A stretch of DNA of 64,000 bases from Lachnospiraceae bacterium. GTDB lineage: Bacteria; Bacteroidota; Bacteroidia; Bacteroidales; Muribaculaceae. The translations under genes were made by a program, and so were the position numbers. The first letter of the stretch is position 1, and each line of letters starts with the position of its first letter. Below are positions 36,520 through 45,673 of this stretch, in pieces. The notes under the pieces were generated by a model that was given only the letters and a program-made list of their open reading frames with translations, was not told the origin of the DNA and did not search any database. The stretch covers positions 1 to 64,000 of the forward strand of contig JAMPGZ010000003.1 of the NCBI GenBank assembly GCA_023663655.1, read 5' to 3'.

Positions 36520-39108
36520 ATGAATTTCAACAACTTTACAATTAAGTCACAAGAAGCTATCCAGAAAGCTGTGGAAATCGCCAAGGGGTCAGGCAACCAG
36601 GCGATTGAACCGGTGCATCTGTTGAAAGGCTTGATGACCGAGGGTGATTCTTTGATGCAGTTCATCTTTCAGAAAGTTGGTGCCAATGTGGGAAATGTTG
36701 TCATGTCGGTTGACAGGGCGATAGCCTCCGAGCCTAAAGTGTCGGGAGGAGAGCCATATTTGAGCCGCACTTCTAATGATGTGATGCAAAAATCATTGGA
36801 TATTGCGAAAAAGCAAGGTGACCAGTATGTGACTCTTGAAGCTATATTGCTTGCGATCTTTGCCGTCAAAAGCAGCGCGTCTCAGATATTGAAGGATGCC
36901 GGATTGAGTGAGCATGAACTCAGTGCGGCTATTGAGGAGCTGCGTAAAGGAAAGAAAGCAACCGATCAGAGCGCCGAGGACACGTATAATGCTTTGAGCA
37001 AGTATGCGATAAACCTTAATGAAAGGGCTCGTTCGGGAAAGCTCGACCCTGTGATCGGCAGGGACGATGAAATACGCCGTGTGTTGCAGATATTGAGCCG
37101 TAGAACTAAAAATAACCCCATGCTCATCGGTGAGCCTGGTACCGGTAAGACGGCGATTGCTGAAGGATTGGCGCATAGAATTGTGCGGGGTGACGTCCCT
37201 GAAAATCTTAAGAATAAGCAGATTTACTCTCTTGACATGGGAGCATTGGTCGCCGGCGCCAAGTATAAGGGCGAATTTGAAGAGCGACTTAAAGCGATCG
37301 TCAACGAGGTGACTCAAGCCGATGGCGATATAATTCTTTTCATCGATGAGATCCACACTTTGGTAGGTGCCGGAAAAGGCGAGGGTGCGATGGATGCCGC
37401 CAACATTCTTAAACCGGCTCTTGCCCGTGGTGAACTGCGCAGCATCGGTGCGACTACTCTGGATGAATATCAGAAATATTTCGAGAAAGATAAGGCTCTT
37501 GAGCGTCGTTTCCAGAAAGTGATGGTCAATGAGCCTGATGAAATGAGTGCTATCTCTATTCTCCGTGGGCTCAAGGAGCGCTACGAGAACCACCATCAGG
37601 TGCGCATTCGCGACGAGGCTATTATCGCGGCGGTGCAGTTGTCCGAGCGTTATATCACTGACCGATTCTTGCCCGATAAGGCGATAGATCTCATTGATGA
37701 AGCCGCGTCAAAATTGAGATTGGAGCGTGACAGCGTTCCGCAGGCTCTTGATGAGATTACCCGTAAGATTTCACAGCTTGAGATCGAGCGTGAGGCAATC
37801 AAGCGAGAGGGGGATCAGGTTAAGATTAAGGATCTTGAAAAAGAACTTGCCGACCTGCGCGATATAGAAAAAGATTTCAAGGCTAAATGGGAGTCTCAGA
37901 AGGATCTCATCAATCGCATTCAGCAGAATAAGATCGACATTGAGCAATACAAGTTTGATGCCGACAAGGCTGAGCGTGAAGGTGACTATGCCAAAGTGGC
38001 AGAGATCCGGTATTCAAAAATACAGGAAAAAGAGAAGGAAAACGAGCATATTCAGGAACAGCTCCGTGAGATGCAGGGCGATAAGGCTTTGATCAAGGAA
38101 GAGGTTGATTCCGATGATATTGCTGATGTCGTGTCACGCTGGACCGGTATTCCTGTGAGCAAGATGGTTCAAAGTGAAAAAGAAAAATTGCTCCATCTTG
38201 AGTCGGAACTCCATAAGCGCGTTGTAGGACAGGAGGAAGCGATTGCCGCCATTGCCGATGCTGTGCGTCGTAGCCGTGCGGGGCTTAATGATCCGCGCCG
38301 TCCTATCGGTTCATTCATTTTCCTCGGCACGACAGGTGTGGGTAAGACTGAGCTTGCAAAGGCGCTTGCCGAATATCTGTTTGACGATGAGAATATGATG
38401 ACCCGTATCGACATGAGCGAGTATCAGGAGAAGCACACCGTGAGCCGTCTTGTCGGAGCGCCTCCGGGATATGTAGGATATGATGAGGGTGGACAGTTGA
38501 CCGAGGCTGTGCGTCGTAAGCCCTATTCTGTTGTGCTGTTTGACGAGATTGAGAAAGCGCATCCCGATGTGTTCAACATCCTCCTTCAGGTGCTTGATGA
38601 TGGTCGACTTACTGACAATAAAGGACGACTGGTCAATTTCAAGAACACGATTATAATCATGACTTCCAACATGGGTTCATCTGTCATCCGTGACAATTTC
38701 GCCAATATGACCGATGAAAATCATGCCGAAGTGGTTGAAAAGACCAAGGAAGAGGTGCTGAATATGCTCAAGCAGACTATTCGACCGGAGTTCCTGAACC
38801 GTATCGACGAGATTATCATGTTCACTCCGCTTAACGAGCGAGAGATAGAAGAGATTGTCGGAATTCAGGTGTCCTCCATTAAGAAAATGCTTGCCAAGAA
38901 TGGCGTTCAGCTTGACGTCACTCCTCAGGCACTGTCTTATCTTGCCAAGGAAGGATACAATCCTGAATTTGGAGCACGTCCTGTCAAGAGGGTTATACAG
39001 CGCATGGTTCTGAACAGACTGTCTAAGGATATTCTTGCCCAGAAAGTTGACCGCGAACACCCGATAGTGATCGATGTAAAAGATGACGAGTTAATATTTC
39101 GCAACTGA
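36520..39108 (+). CDS. clpB: ATP-dependent chaperone ClpB
   Basis: An 862-residue hexameric AAA+ disaggregase that works with DnaK. Order: N-terminal Clp repeat domain (1-145), AAA-1 with GEPGTGKT near 204-211 and LFIDEIHTL near 277, the long coiled-coil M-domain (about 405-530) that distinguishes ClpB from ClpA/C, AAA-2 with GTTGVGKT near 605-612, and [11 protein letters not shown] near 674. Length is normal. It is monocistronic and normally heat-induced; no alternative-sigma promoter could be recognised. Confidence 0.98.
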   Translation: MNFNNFTIKSQEAIQKAVEIAKGSGNQAIEPVHLLKGLMTEGDSLMQFIFQKVGANVGNVVMSVDRAIASEPKVSGGEPYLSRTSNDVMQKSLDIAKKQGDQYVTLEAILLAIFAVKSSASQILKDAGLSEHELSAAIEELRKGKKATDQSAEDTYNALSKYAINLNERARSGKLDPVIGRDDEIRRVLQILSRRTKNNPMLIGEPGTGKTAIAEGLAHRIVRGDVPENLKNKQIYSLDMGALVAGAKYKGEFEERLKAIVNEVTQADGDIILFIDEIHTLVGAGKGEGAMDAANILKPALARGELRSIGATTLDEYQKYFEKDKALERRFQKVMVNEPDEMSAISILRGLKERYENHHQVRIRDEAIIAAVQLSERYITDRFLPDKAIDLIDEAASKLRLERDSVPQALDEITRKISQLEIEREAIKREGDQVKIKDLEKELADLRDIEKDFKAKWESQKDLINRIQQNKIDIEQYKFDADKAEREGDYAKVAEIRYSKIQEKEKENEHIQEQLREMQGDKALIKEEVDSDDIADVVSRWTGIPVSKMVQSEKEKLLHLESELHKRVVGQEEAIAAIADAVRRSRAGLNDPRRPIGSFIFLGTTGVGKTELAKALAEYLFDDENMMTRIDMSEYQEKHTVSRLVGAPPGYVGYDEGGQLTEAVRRKPYSVVLFDEIEKAHPDVFNILLQVLDDGRLTDNKGRLVNFKNTIIIMTSNMGSSVIRDNFANMTDENHAEVVEKTKEEVLNMLKQTIRPEFLNRIDEIIMFTPLNEREIEEIVGIQVSSIKKMLAKNGVQLDVTPQALSYLAKEGYNPEFGARPVKRVIQRMVLNRLSKDILAQKVDREHPIVIDVKDDELIFRN

Positions 39109-39202
39109 CAAAAACAATTTTTAAACCTACTTGTTATCAGTATATAAGCTATCTGATTTATAGTTAATAAAATATTAATGATTCACTAAATAGATTTATA
39201 TT

Positions 39203-39685
39203 ATGAAAAAATTATTGTACATCTTATTGGCATTGCCACTATTCTTCTTCGCTTCATGTAGCGATGATGACAATGATTTACCTGATTTCAAGGTTAAGGT
39301 TGATATTTCCGGTCAGAGCGAAGTTACTGAAAATGGAGTAATTGTTATCCCTTCAGGCAATCAGTTCTCAATTGATGCTATTTCAATTGTGGAAAGCGAT
39401 GCCAAGGAAATAGCAATTGGTGGAGTTAGCTACTATTGGGACTATATTCTGCTTGATGCAAGTAATATCATTCCTCCTTATGGCATAACTTTCAACACCA
39501 CCGGTATTCCTGAAGGCGACCACATCTTGCAGATCTATATGCCTATTTTCGCAGTAGGTTACAGCCCTGCAGAAGCATTGCTCACCTACCGTGTGAAGAT
39601 CGTGGCTCCGGCTGAGGATGAGACTCCTGATGATTCAGGCTCCACAACCACAATCACCGCTACTCCTAAGGTAACTCAGAAATAG
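39203..39685 (+). CDS. Lipoprotein of unknown function
   Basis: A 160-residue lipoprotein. The signal MKKLLYILLALPLFFFASC ends at lipobox Cys19, followed by SDDDND, the acidic surface-export-type tether seen in Bacteroidota lipoproteins. The mature part has predicted beta strands (DFKVKVDISG; HILQIYMPIFAV; LLTYRVKIVAP) like an immunoglobulin-type fold, then a Thr/Glu/Pro tail. No family is recognised. It is probably single, 94 bases after clpB, with a clear terminator. Confidence 0.78.
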   Translation: MKKLLYILLALPLFFFASCSDDDNDLPDFKVKVDISGQSEVTENGVIVIPSGNQFSIDAISIVESDAKEIAIGGVSYYWDYILLDASNIIPPYGITFNTTGIPEGDHILQIYMPIFAVGYSPAEALLTYRVKIVAPAEDETPDDSGSTTTITATPKVTQK

Positions 39686-39707
39686 ACACACAAATAATAC
39701 TTGAAAA

Positions 39708-39738
39708 ATATGGCACTCCCACGGGTGCCATATTTTTT
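39708..39738 (+). terminator. Intrinsic terminator
   Basis: ATATGGCAC pairs with GTGCCATAT around an 8-base loop and runs directly into TTTTTT. It ends the lipoprotein gene. Confidence 0.9.
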
Positions 39739-39847
39739 ATTAATCTCATCCTAAACCTGTAAACAATGCCGTGAGACACCATTGCAACATTTTTCCGAGG
39801 AGCATCGAGCTATGTCGTCAATTAACAAAAACTGCCATGACAAAGTT

Positions 39848-40155
39848 GGTCTGTAGGACCGCACGAAATCAGCTTGTAGCGTTAGCGGAATGCCGGGTAA
39901 AGAATGCCGAGTCAATCTGGGTTGTATGTTGATACCGTGTTGTAAGAGAGGCGGTCAGTATGACCGCAATATGTCAGACCAGTATGTAGCGCTAGCGGAA
40001 TGCTGGGTTAATGGATTCGAAATTGAATCAAGCTCTGTAAGAGCGACACAATTGTATCGTTCCTCCGGAACTCAAAAAACTGTGCGTTCATGATTACCCG
40101 GCATTCCGCTAACGCTGTATGCCGGGCTAAGCTCTCACGGTCCTGCAGACCGCAT
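39848..40155. repeat. REP-like cluster of three repeat units
   Basis: A core of about 26 bases containing AGCGTTAGCGGAATGCCGGG occurs at 39875-39900, again with small changes at 39985-40011, and inverted at 40094-40119. Each is accompanied by short hairpins, mostly with GTA or similar loops: GGTCTGTAGGACC (39848-39860), GCGGTCAGTATGACCGC (39951-39967), GCTCTGTAAGAGC (40032-40044), GTTCCTCCGGAAC (40059-40071) and GGTCCTGCAGACC near 40139. This resembles REP/BIME-type elements. No transposase gene is nearby. Confidence 0.7.
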
Positions 40156-40157
40156 CC

Positions 40158-40500
40158 CACATCCCGTTGTGCAAAAAAAAATTATCACACAAGGTACAAA
40201 AAGTGGGTAAATCCCCCACAACCATACACTATCTTTGTCCCCAACAAACACAACGGTATCAATCTGCGGGAGAGGTATCCCGTCACGGTTCCGCCATAAT
40301 CACGGCAATACGCCCGAAGGACACTGACATCAGCCGGCTTAAGTCAGCCCTGAGAGCCTCGCCAATGACTACACGGATCCGTTGGAGTACTCCGACAGGC
40401 ACTCTCCACCGCAGAACCCGACCGACAACGACAGCGGAAGCAGATGGAGTCGCCCGAAGTTACACTTCGCTAAGTTTCAGAAAATGACCTGAAAGACTGC
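40158..40500 (+). other. Gene-poor segment with a promoter-like box and a possible decayed ORF
   Basis: TATCTTTG at 40230-40237 is a good -7 box, but no ATG follows for about 125 bases. Open frames cover 40167-40487. The most protein-like stretch (ESLANDYTDPLEYSDRHSPP, near 40350-40410, continuing to a stop at about 40490) lies in a different frame from the upstream DISRLKSALR segment and has no start, so it would need a frameshift. I cannot identify it; it is best read as a remnant or as non-coding sequence. Confidence 0.3.
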
Positions 40501-40524
40501 TTGAAATTGGCATAGCGGGTATGC

Positions 40525-40567
40525 CACCAACACGAAGCCGCCGTCGTTGCCGTTACGGGGATTCCGT
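40525..40567 (+). repeat. Dispersed repeat, copy B
   Basis: This is the second copy of the block at 31-71: CACCAACACGAAGCCGCC, then GTCGTTG, and GGGGATTCCGT at 40557-40567, followed by TTTATTC. A six-pair hairpin, GGCATA-GCGGG-TATGCC (40509-40525), abuts its left side and is not present at copy A. Confidence 0.6.
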
Positions 40568-40738
40568 TTTATTCTATCCTTCAAGGCTCTAATATCATTA
40601 GCAGTCTTGCATTCCCATATAGTCATAACATTATTTTAACGCATTACATAGATCTATTTCTGAATCTTATAAAACAATTTCAGCGATTGTGGCGTTTTAA
40701 CTGAAAGACTATCAAAAGTTAACCAAAATTCAACTATT

Positions 40739-41146
40739 ATGAACTACCAAATTGTCGAAATCGAAGGGGTTGGTGACGCATACGCTGCCAAGTTAAAAGA
40801 AACCGGAATCAAGACAGTCTCTGAGCTGCTTGAAAAAGGAGCCACCGACAGAGGACGTAAAGAAATTTCGGATGCTACAGGAATACCGTTTAAGCTGATA
40901 CTTAAATGGGTGAATCATGCCGACCTGTTCCGCATCGATGGAGTAGGACCGCAGTTTGCCGAGTTGCTTGAGGCTTCGGGTGTGGATACTGTCAAGGAAT
41001 TCCGTCATCGCAATGCCGAGAATCTCGCTGTTAAAATGGCAGAGGTCAACGAGGCGAAACATCTTACACGCCGGGTGCCATCAGCTAAAGAATTGCAGAA
41101 AATGATTGATCAGGCGGCACAGCTTCCTCCAAAAATCACATATTGA
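40739..41146 (+). CDS. DUF4332 helix-hairpin-helix protein
   Basis: A 135-residue cytosolic protein composed of two helix-hairpin-helix units: IEGVGDAYAAKLKETGIKTV (8-27) and IDGVGPQFAELLEASGVDTV (61-80). This is the DUF4332 arrangement; such units usually bind DNA backbone non-specifically. No nuclease or helicase domain is fused. Partner and role are unknown. It is single, preceded by about 240 bases of AT-rich sequence after the dispersed repeat, and followed by a strong symmetric terminator. Confidence 0.88.
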   Translation: MNYQIVEIEGVGDAYAAKLKETGIKTVSELLEKGATDRGRKEISDATGIPFKLILKWVNHADLFRIDGVGPQFAELLEASGVDTVKEFRHRNAENLAVKMAEVNEAKHLTRRVPSAKELQKMIDQAAQLPPKITY

Positions 41147-41165
41147 TAAATCTTCAAATATAAAG

Positions 41166-41203
41166 CAACGAGGCTGAATCCCATTAGCGATTCAGCCTCG
41201 TTG
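41166..41203. terminator. Bidirectional terminator
   Basis: CAACGAGGCTGAATC (41166-41180) is perfectly complementary to 41189-41203, an exceptional 15-bp stem. Flanking T-rich tracts are weak, but its place between convergent genes supports the role. Confidence 0.8.
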
Positions 41204-41223
41204 TATTGTGTGGAGTAAATTGA

Positions 41224-41652
41224 TTATTGGATTTTAGTAAGGATGAATGTGGCTCCATCTTCATAATTACAATTGTATGTCATCTTGCCATTCTCAATTG
41301 TATAGGTTCCTACAAGATAGTCATCATTATTGATGTCGGTGTCAAAATAGATATAGAGCTTATTGCCATCTGTTTTCCACTTGTTCTCTTTTTCAGGAGA
41401 GTCCCCCGGCTCATAGACGATGGTCGCTTTATGGTTGGATTTGAACTCGATGGTGTAGAATGACGGATAGATGTTGTAATTCGAGAGTTGCCAGTTGCCC
41501 ACGATTTCATTGTTAGGATCATCGGGAGCGTCATCATCATCGTCATCGCCACAGGAAACCATTGAAAATGATAAAAGAGTCATTAAGATTGCAAGCAGAG
41601 AAAAGTTGCAGATTGGTTTGATGCCAAATACTGATGTTTTGATTGATTTCAT
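41224..41652 (-). CDS. Small lipocalin-like lipoprotein
   Basis: A 142-residue lipoprotein. The signal ends FSMVSC with a run of aspartates (GDDDDDDAPDD) directly after the lipobox Cys, a tether often tied to surface display in Bacteroidota. The mature part, starting EIVGNWQLSNYNIYP and ending with GTYTIENGKMTYNC, resembles small lipocalin-like or DUF5004-type domains. The longer reading from 41724 is excluded by the -7 box at 41695-41702. Ligand and role unknown. Confidence 0.8.
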   Translation of the reverse strand: MKSIKTSVFGIKPICNFSLLAILMTLLSFSMVSCGDDDDDDAPDDPNNEIVGNWQLSNYNIYPSFYTIEFKSNHKATIVYEPGDSPEKENKWKTDGNKLYIYFDTDINNDDYLVGTYTIENGKMTYNCNYEDGATFILTKIQ

Positions 41653-41694
41653 GCTTTTTGTTTTTATAAATAATAGATGTGTGAAATTTGGGCA

Positions 41695-41702
41695 CAAATG
41701 TA
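41695..41702 (-). promoter_or_regulatory. -7 box for the lipocalin-like gene
   Basis: TACATTTG on the minus strand, 43 bases before the ATG at 41652. Confidence 0.65.
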
Positions 41703-41758
41703 AAAAAAAACTATGCCCATGCAAGACTTAGTGCAAAAAAATGCATAACTTTTTTGCA

Positions 41759-43234
41759 CTATTTTGTCAGGACGGTCACGTTTGTCCCAACTATGTCCGA
41801 TGAGCCGTGGCTGGTTATTGCTTGTGTTTCATCGATGTTGAACGTCACATTTTCGAGCTTTATGTTTGTCGCGTGATTTAGTGTGGCGCCTCGTTGAGCA
41901 GTGAATGTGCAGTTTTCTATGGTCACATTTTTGACATTCATTTCAGGAAGTCCTTTTATGAGAATGGCTCGATGGGCATCGCGGCACACTATGTTTTTGA
42001 TTGTTATTCCGTCGAAGCGGGGAGTATTGGCGGTCACGGGAGCTGCCGGCGCGTCGGCTGCGTCGCCAACCTTTTCCTGATAATAACAGTCGAATAAAAT
42101 TGCTTCATCGGCGATGTCACACATCATGATATTGTCTACAAAAATGTCGGTCATCAATCCGCCTCGGTCTCTTCCGCTTTTGAATCTAAGTCCGGTATCT
42201 GTGTCTATGAAGCGGCAGTTGGTGACCGATATATTGTTCATGCCGCCGGAATTGTCGCTTCCTATCACAAATCCGCCATGTCCGTGAAACACCGTGCAGT
42301 TGTTTATCACGATATTTGAACAGGCACCACGTTTACGTCCGGTGTCACCGGTGCCGCTTTTCAAGCATATAGCGTCATCTCCGGCATCAACGGAGCAGTT
42401 TACGATCAATGCATTACGGCATGAGCTGAGATCTATGCCGTCGCCATTCTGCGCGTTCCAAGGACAACGCACCATAACGCCGTCAAGAACAAAGTCATGA
42501 GACAGAATCATATTGACATGAAAACTTGGAGAGTTTTGGACCACAACGCCTTGTATCAAGAAGCGTTCACACCCTATCAGCCTTATGAGCCGGGGTCGCT
42601 TGGTCTCTACAGTTTCCGCATCGGATTTTACGGGAAACCACACATTCGAGCCTTCATAATCACACTCTTTCAACTTAAGTTTTCGATTCAGCTTTTTCCA
42701 TTCGGCATCGCTTACTTTGAAGCGTTTGATAGGGCGCCATGCTTCGCCGTTCCCATCGATGATGCCGGAGCCGGTTATTGAAAAATTGGATTGATGATAT
42801 GCGCTTATGAGCGGTTGCACCAATTTTCCGCCGGTCCCTTCGTCAGGAGGCAGAATCGGAAACTCCTCTTTATTATCGGAGAATAGCAATATTGCGTTTT
42901 TTTCAATATGGAGGTCGATGTTGTCTTTCATCACTATAGGACCGGTTATCCACACTCCTTCAGGAACTATAAGATGTCCGCCACCCTTGGATGACAGATG
43001 TTCGATCGCAGTGGCAAAGCTTGATGTATTCGACGTAATGCCGTCGCCTTTACCGCCGAAATCTGTTATGCTGACTTTTAATTCAGGAATTTCCGGCATT
43101 GTAGGTACTGAAGCCTTGAACGGCAGATTGTCATAATTGCTGCTGTAGTCGGCAGCGACACTTGTGAGCGAGCCGGCTAAGATAAATAGGGCTGCGATTG
43201 CTTTAGGCAAAATGTGCTTGGATATATTTTCCAT
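41759..43234 (-). CDS. Glycoside hydrolase family 28 (polygalacturonase-type), exported
   Basis: A 491-residue right-handed beta-helix enzyme. Signal peptide about 1-28 (ending VAA-D). All GH28 catalytic elements are visible: NGDGIDLSS near 262 (NxD), AGDDAICLKSG near 284 (DD), GHGGFVIGSD near 315 (G-H-G) and RFKSGRDRGG near 351 (RxK). Members hydrolyse pectin galacturonan or rhamnogalacturonan. The longer reading from 43279 is excluded by the -7 box at 43257-43264. No SusC/SusD pair or other pectin gene is adjacent, so it is an orphan. Confidence 0.93.
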   Translation of the reverse strand: MENISKHILPKAIAALFILAGSLTSVAADYSSNYDNLPFKASVPTMPEIPELKVSITDFGGKGDGITSNTSSFATAIEHLSSKGGGHLIVPEGVWITGPIVMKDNIDLHIEKNAILLFSDNKEEFPILPPDEGTGGKLVQPLISAYHQSNFSITGSGIIDGNGEAWRPIKRFKVSDAEWKKLNRKLKLKECDYEGSNVWFPVKSDAETVETKRPRLIRLIGCERFLIQGVVVQNSPSFHVNMILSHDFVLDGVMVRCPWNAQNGDGIDLSSCRNALIVNCSVDAGDDAICLKSGTGDTGRKRGACSNIVINNCTVFHGHGGFVIGSDNSGGMNNISVTNCRFIDTDTGLRFKSGRDRGGLMTDIFVDNIMMCDIADEAILFDCYYQEKVGDAADAPAAPVTANTPRFDGITIKNIVCRDAHRAILIKGLPEMNVKNVTIENCTFTAQRGATLNHATNIKLENVTFNIDETQAITSHGSSDIVGTNVTVLTK

Positions 43235-43256
43235 TACATTGAAATTTTGATTGCCG

Positions 43257-43349
43257 CAAATATACGCTTTTTTTCCCACTGACCGCCTTTTTATGTTTAT
43301 TGACCGTGTGTGTATTTTGCGGTTTTGTCATGAATATTTGCTATTTTTG
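43257..43349. promoter_or_regulatory. Divergent promoters, GH28 gene and uvrD operon
   Basis: TATATTTG on the minus strand (43257-43264) serves the GH28 gene. TATTTTTG on the plus strand (43342-43349) lies 8 bases before the helicase ATG, giving an almost leaderless mRNA. Confidence 0.75.
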
Positions 43350-43357
43350 CACTGACA

Positions 43358-45673
43358 ATGGAAGATTACATAAAAGAACTGAATACACAGCAACAGGAAG
43401 CGGTGCTCTATAATGACGGGCCGCAGCTTGTGATTGCCGGAGCCGGGTCGGGAAAAACCCGAGTCCTCACATATAAGATAGTCCATCTCCTGTGCCACGG
43501 ATATGAACCTTGGCGCATTCTTGCGTTGACATTTACCAACAAGGCGGCACGTGAGATGCGTGAGCGCATCAAGAGCGTGGTGGGGGAGTCGACGGCATCG
43601 AAAATATGGATGGGTACATTCCACTCCATATTTGCCCGCATCCTGCGGCAGAACGCCGACCGCATAGGTTTCAAAAGCAGTTTCACGATATATGATTCTG
43701 CCGATTCCAAATCCCTTGTTAAAACTATAATAAAGGAGATGGATCTTGATGAAAAAATTTATAAGCCGGCGGCAGTCCTTTCAGCGATATCATCGGCGAA
43801 AAATGCTCTGATTTCTCCTGAGAGATATGCCTTGGCTAAAGATATAATGGAAGCTGATCGCAGAGCAAAGCGTCCGAGGCTGTATGAAATATATTCCGCT
43901 TACTGCAATCGTTGTTTTGTTGCCGGGGCAATGGATTTTGACGATTTGCTGTACTACACTAATCTTCTGCTTAGAGACAATCCTGATGTGCTGAACCACT
44001 ACCGGGAATTTTTCCGATATGTGCTGGTAGATGAGTATCAGGACACCAATTTTGCACAACACGTAATCGTGACCCAGTTGACCAAGGGAAATGATAAACT
44101 CTGTGTTGTGGGCGACGATGCGCAGAGCATATACTCTTTCCGTGGGGCGAATATCCGCAACATTCTTGAATTGAAGAATAGTTATCCGGCGTTGCGCACA
44201 TTTAAGCTCGAACAGAACTACCGTTCTACACAAAACATAATAAATGCCGCCAATTCTCTTATTGCGAAGAATAAGGAGCAGATAAAGAAGAATGTGTTTT
44301 CCCGCAACGATAAGGGCGCACGCATCGAGGTGGTGAAAAGCTACAGCGATTTTGAAGAGGCTTACCTGGTTGCCAATCGCATCTCACAGATGAAGATGAG
44401 GCAGCAGGACAGCTATGACGAGTATGCCATACTTTACCGCACCAATGCCCAGTCGCGCACCCTTGAGGAGTCGTTGCGCAAGCGCAACATCCCTTATCGC
44501 ATATATGGCGGCTTGTCATTCTATCAACGCAAGGAGATTAAGGATGCGGTGGCTTATTTCCGCCTCGCTGTTAATCCTGACGATGATGAAGCGCTGAAAC
44601 GCATCATTAATGTTCCGTCGCGCGGTATAGGAGAGACTACGCTCAACAAGCTCTTCCGGTGTGCCATGGACAACAACGTGAGCGCATGGGAGGTGATGCA
44701 CAATCCTCTGAACTATAATCCGGGATTCAATTCAGCGGCAGCCAAGAAAATAGCGGCGTTCTATGATATGATCGACGGATTTATCTCTATGAATCTTGAA
44801 GGGGTGAATGCCGATGAGCTTGTGAGAAATATTATTACCCGAACCGGCTTGATGAACGCATATATGTCGGACAATACCCCTGAAAATGTGTCCAAGCGAG
44901 AAAACCTTGCCGAGTTGTTGAACGGAGTCAAGGAATTTGTAGATGGGAAGTTGCAGAGCGGAGAGACCGATGTGAGATTAAGTGATTTCCTCGGTGAGGT
45001 GTCACTGGCTACCGATCAGGATGCGGCAACGGATGGCGATGAATCATCGGTGACATTGATGACTGTCCACGCTGCGAAAGGTCTTGAGTTCAGTAATGTC
45101 TTCATTGTCGGTGCGGAGGAGGAGCTTTTCCCGGCGGCAATGAGCATGGATTCAATTGCGGCGATTGAAGAGGAGCGCCGGTTGATGTATGTCGCTATCA
45201 CGCGAGCCAAACTGAATTGTACCATAAGTTATGCTCGCTCGCGTTTCCGCAACGGACAGACAATGACTTGCCGTCCATCTCGATTTATAAGGGATATTAA
45301 TCCGTCGTTCCTGCATATATCGGATAATGAAGATATGTCACGCCCTGAAAGTTTCATAAATCCCATCGACAACTACCGGACCAGAGAGACGCAAGAGCGT
45401 CGTGTGACATTCTCTCATCCTCTCACCGACCGGAGGAGGGAAGAGGTGCCTGAAAGACGACGTAGTGTGTCTTCGGCATCAGGCGATGAATCTCTTCACG
45501 TCATCTCCGAGCTGCATTCAGGTATGTTGATTGAGCACTCCCGTTTCGGCAGGGGTGTGATAGAGAGTGTCGCTACCGAACCTACCGGCGACAAGATTGA
45601 GGTGAAGTTTGAAAACCTCGGCACCAAGAAATTATTATTGAAATTTGCTCGATTTAAAATCATCAATCAATGA
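43358..45673 (+). CDS. uvrD: UvrD/PcrA-type DNA helicase
   Basis: A 771-residue superfamily 1A helicase that moves 3'-5' on DNA in excision repair and replication-conflict resolution. Motifs: Q-motif LNTQQQEAV (8-16), Walker A AGAGSGKTR (27-35), GTFHSIFAR near 87, DEYQDTN near 225, DDAQSIYSFRGA near 249, and TVHAAKGLEF near 568 with VAITRAK near 610. The C-terminal 120 residues include a PcrA-like region (GRGVIESV). Whether the orthologue is called UvrD or PcrA is a naming matter. Its stop overlaps the nspC start (ATGA). Confidence 0.95.
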   Translation: MEDYIKELNTQQQEAVLYNDGPQLVIAGAGSGKTRVLTYKIVHLLCHGYEPWRILALTFTNKAAREMRERIKSVVGESTASKIWMGTFHSIFARILRQNADRIGFKSSFTIYDSADSKSLVKTIIKEMDLDEKIYKPAAVLSAISSAKNALISPERYALAKDIMEADRRAKRPRLYEIYSAYCNRCFVAGAMDFDDLLYYTNLLLRDNPDVLNHYREFFRYVLVDEYQDTNFAQHVIVTQLTKGNDKLCVVGDDAQSIYSFRGANIRNILELKNSYPALRTFKLEQNYRSTQNIINAANSLIAKNKEQIKKNVFSRNDKGARIEVVKSYSDFEEAYLVANRISQMKMRQQDSYDEYAILYRTNAQSRTLEESLRKRNIPYRIYGGLSFYQRKEIKDAVAYFRLAVNPDDDEALKRIINVPSRGIGETTLNKLFRCAMDNNVSAWEVMHNPLNYNPGFNSAAAKKIAAFYDMIDGFISMNLEGVNADELVRNIITRTGLMNAYMSDNTPENVSKRENLAELLNGVKEFVDGKLQSGETDVRLSDFLGEVSLATDQDAATDGDESSVTLMTVHAAKGLEFSNVFIVGAEEELFPAAMSMDSIAAIEEERRLMYVAITRAKLNCTISYARSRFRNGQTMTCRPSRFIRDINPSFLHISDNEDMSRPESFINPIDNYRTRETQERRVTFSHPLTDRRREEVPERRRSVSSASGDESLHVISELHSGMLIEHSRFGRGVIESVATEPTGDKIEVKFENLGTKKLLLKFARFKIINQ

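Noticed and set aside
36793-37596. 267-residue minus-strand ORF inside clpB
   Set aside because: Antisense shadow of the first AAA domain; no signal, motif or promoter.
39848-40155. CRISPR array
   Set aside because: Only three repeat copies, one of them inverted, with unequal spacing and no cas genes; a REP-like cluster explains it better.
40090-40299. 69-residue plus-strand ORF in the repeat island
   Set aside because: It starts inside an inverted REP-like unit and ends in the promoter-like segment; no protein-like conservation is visible.
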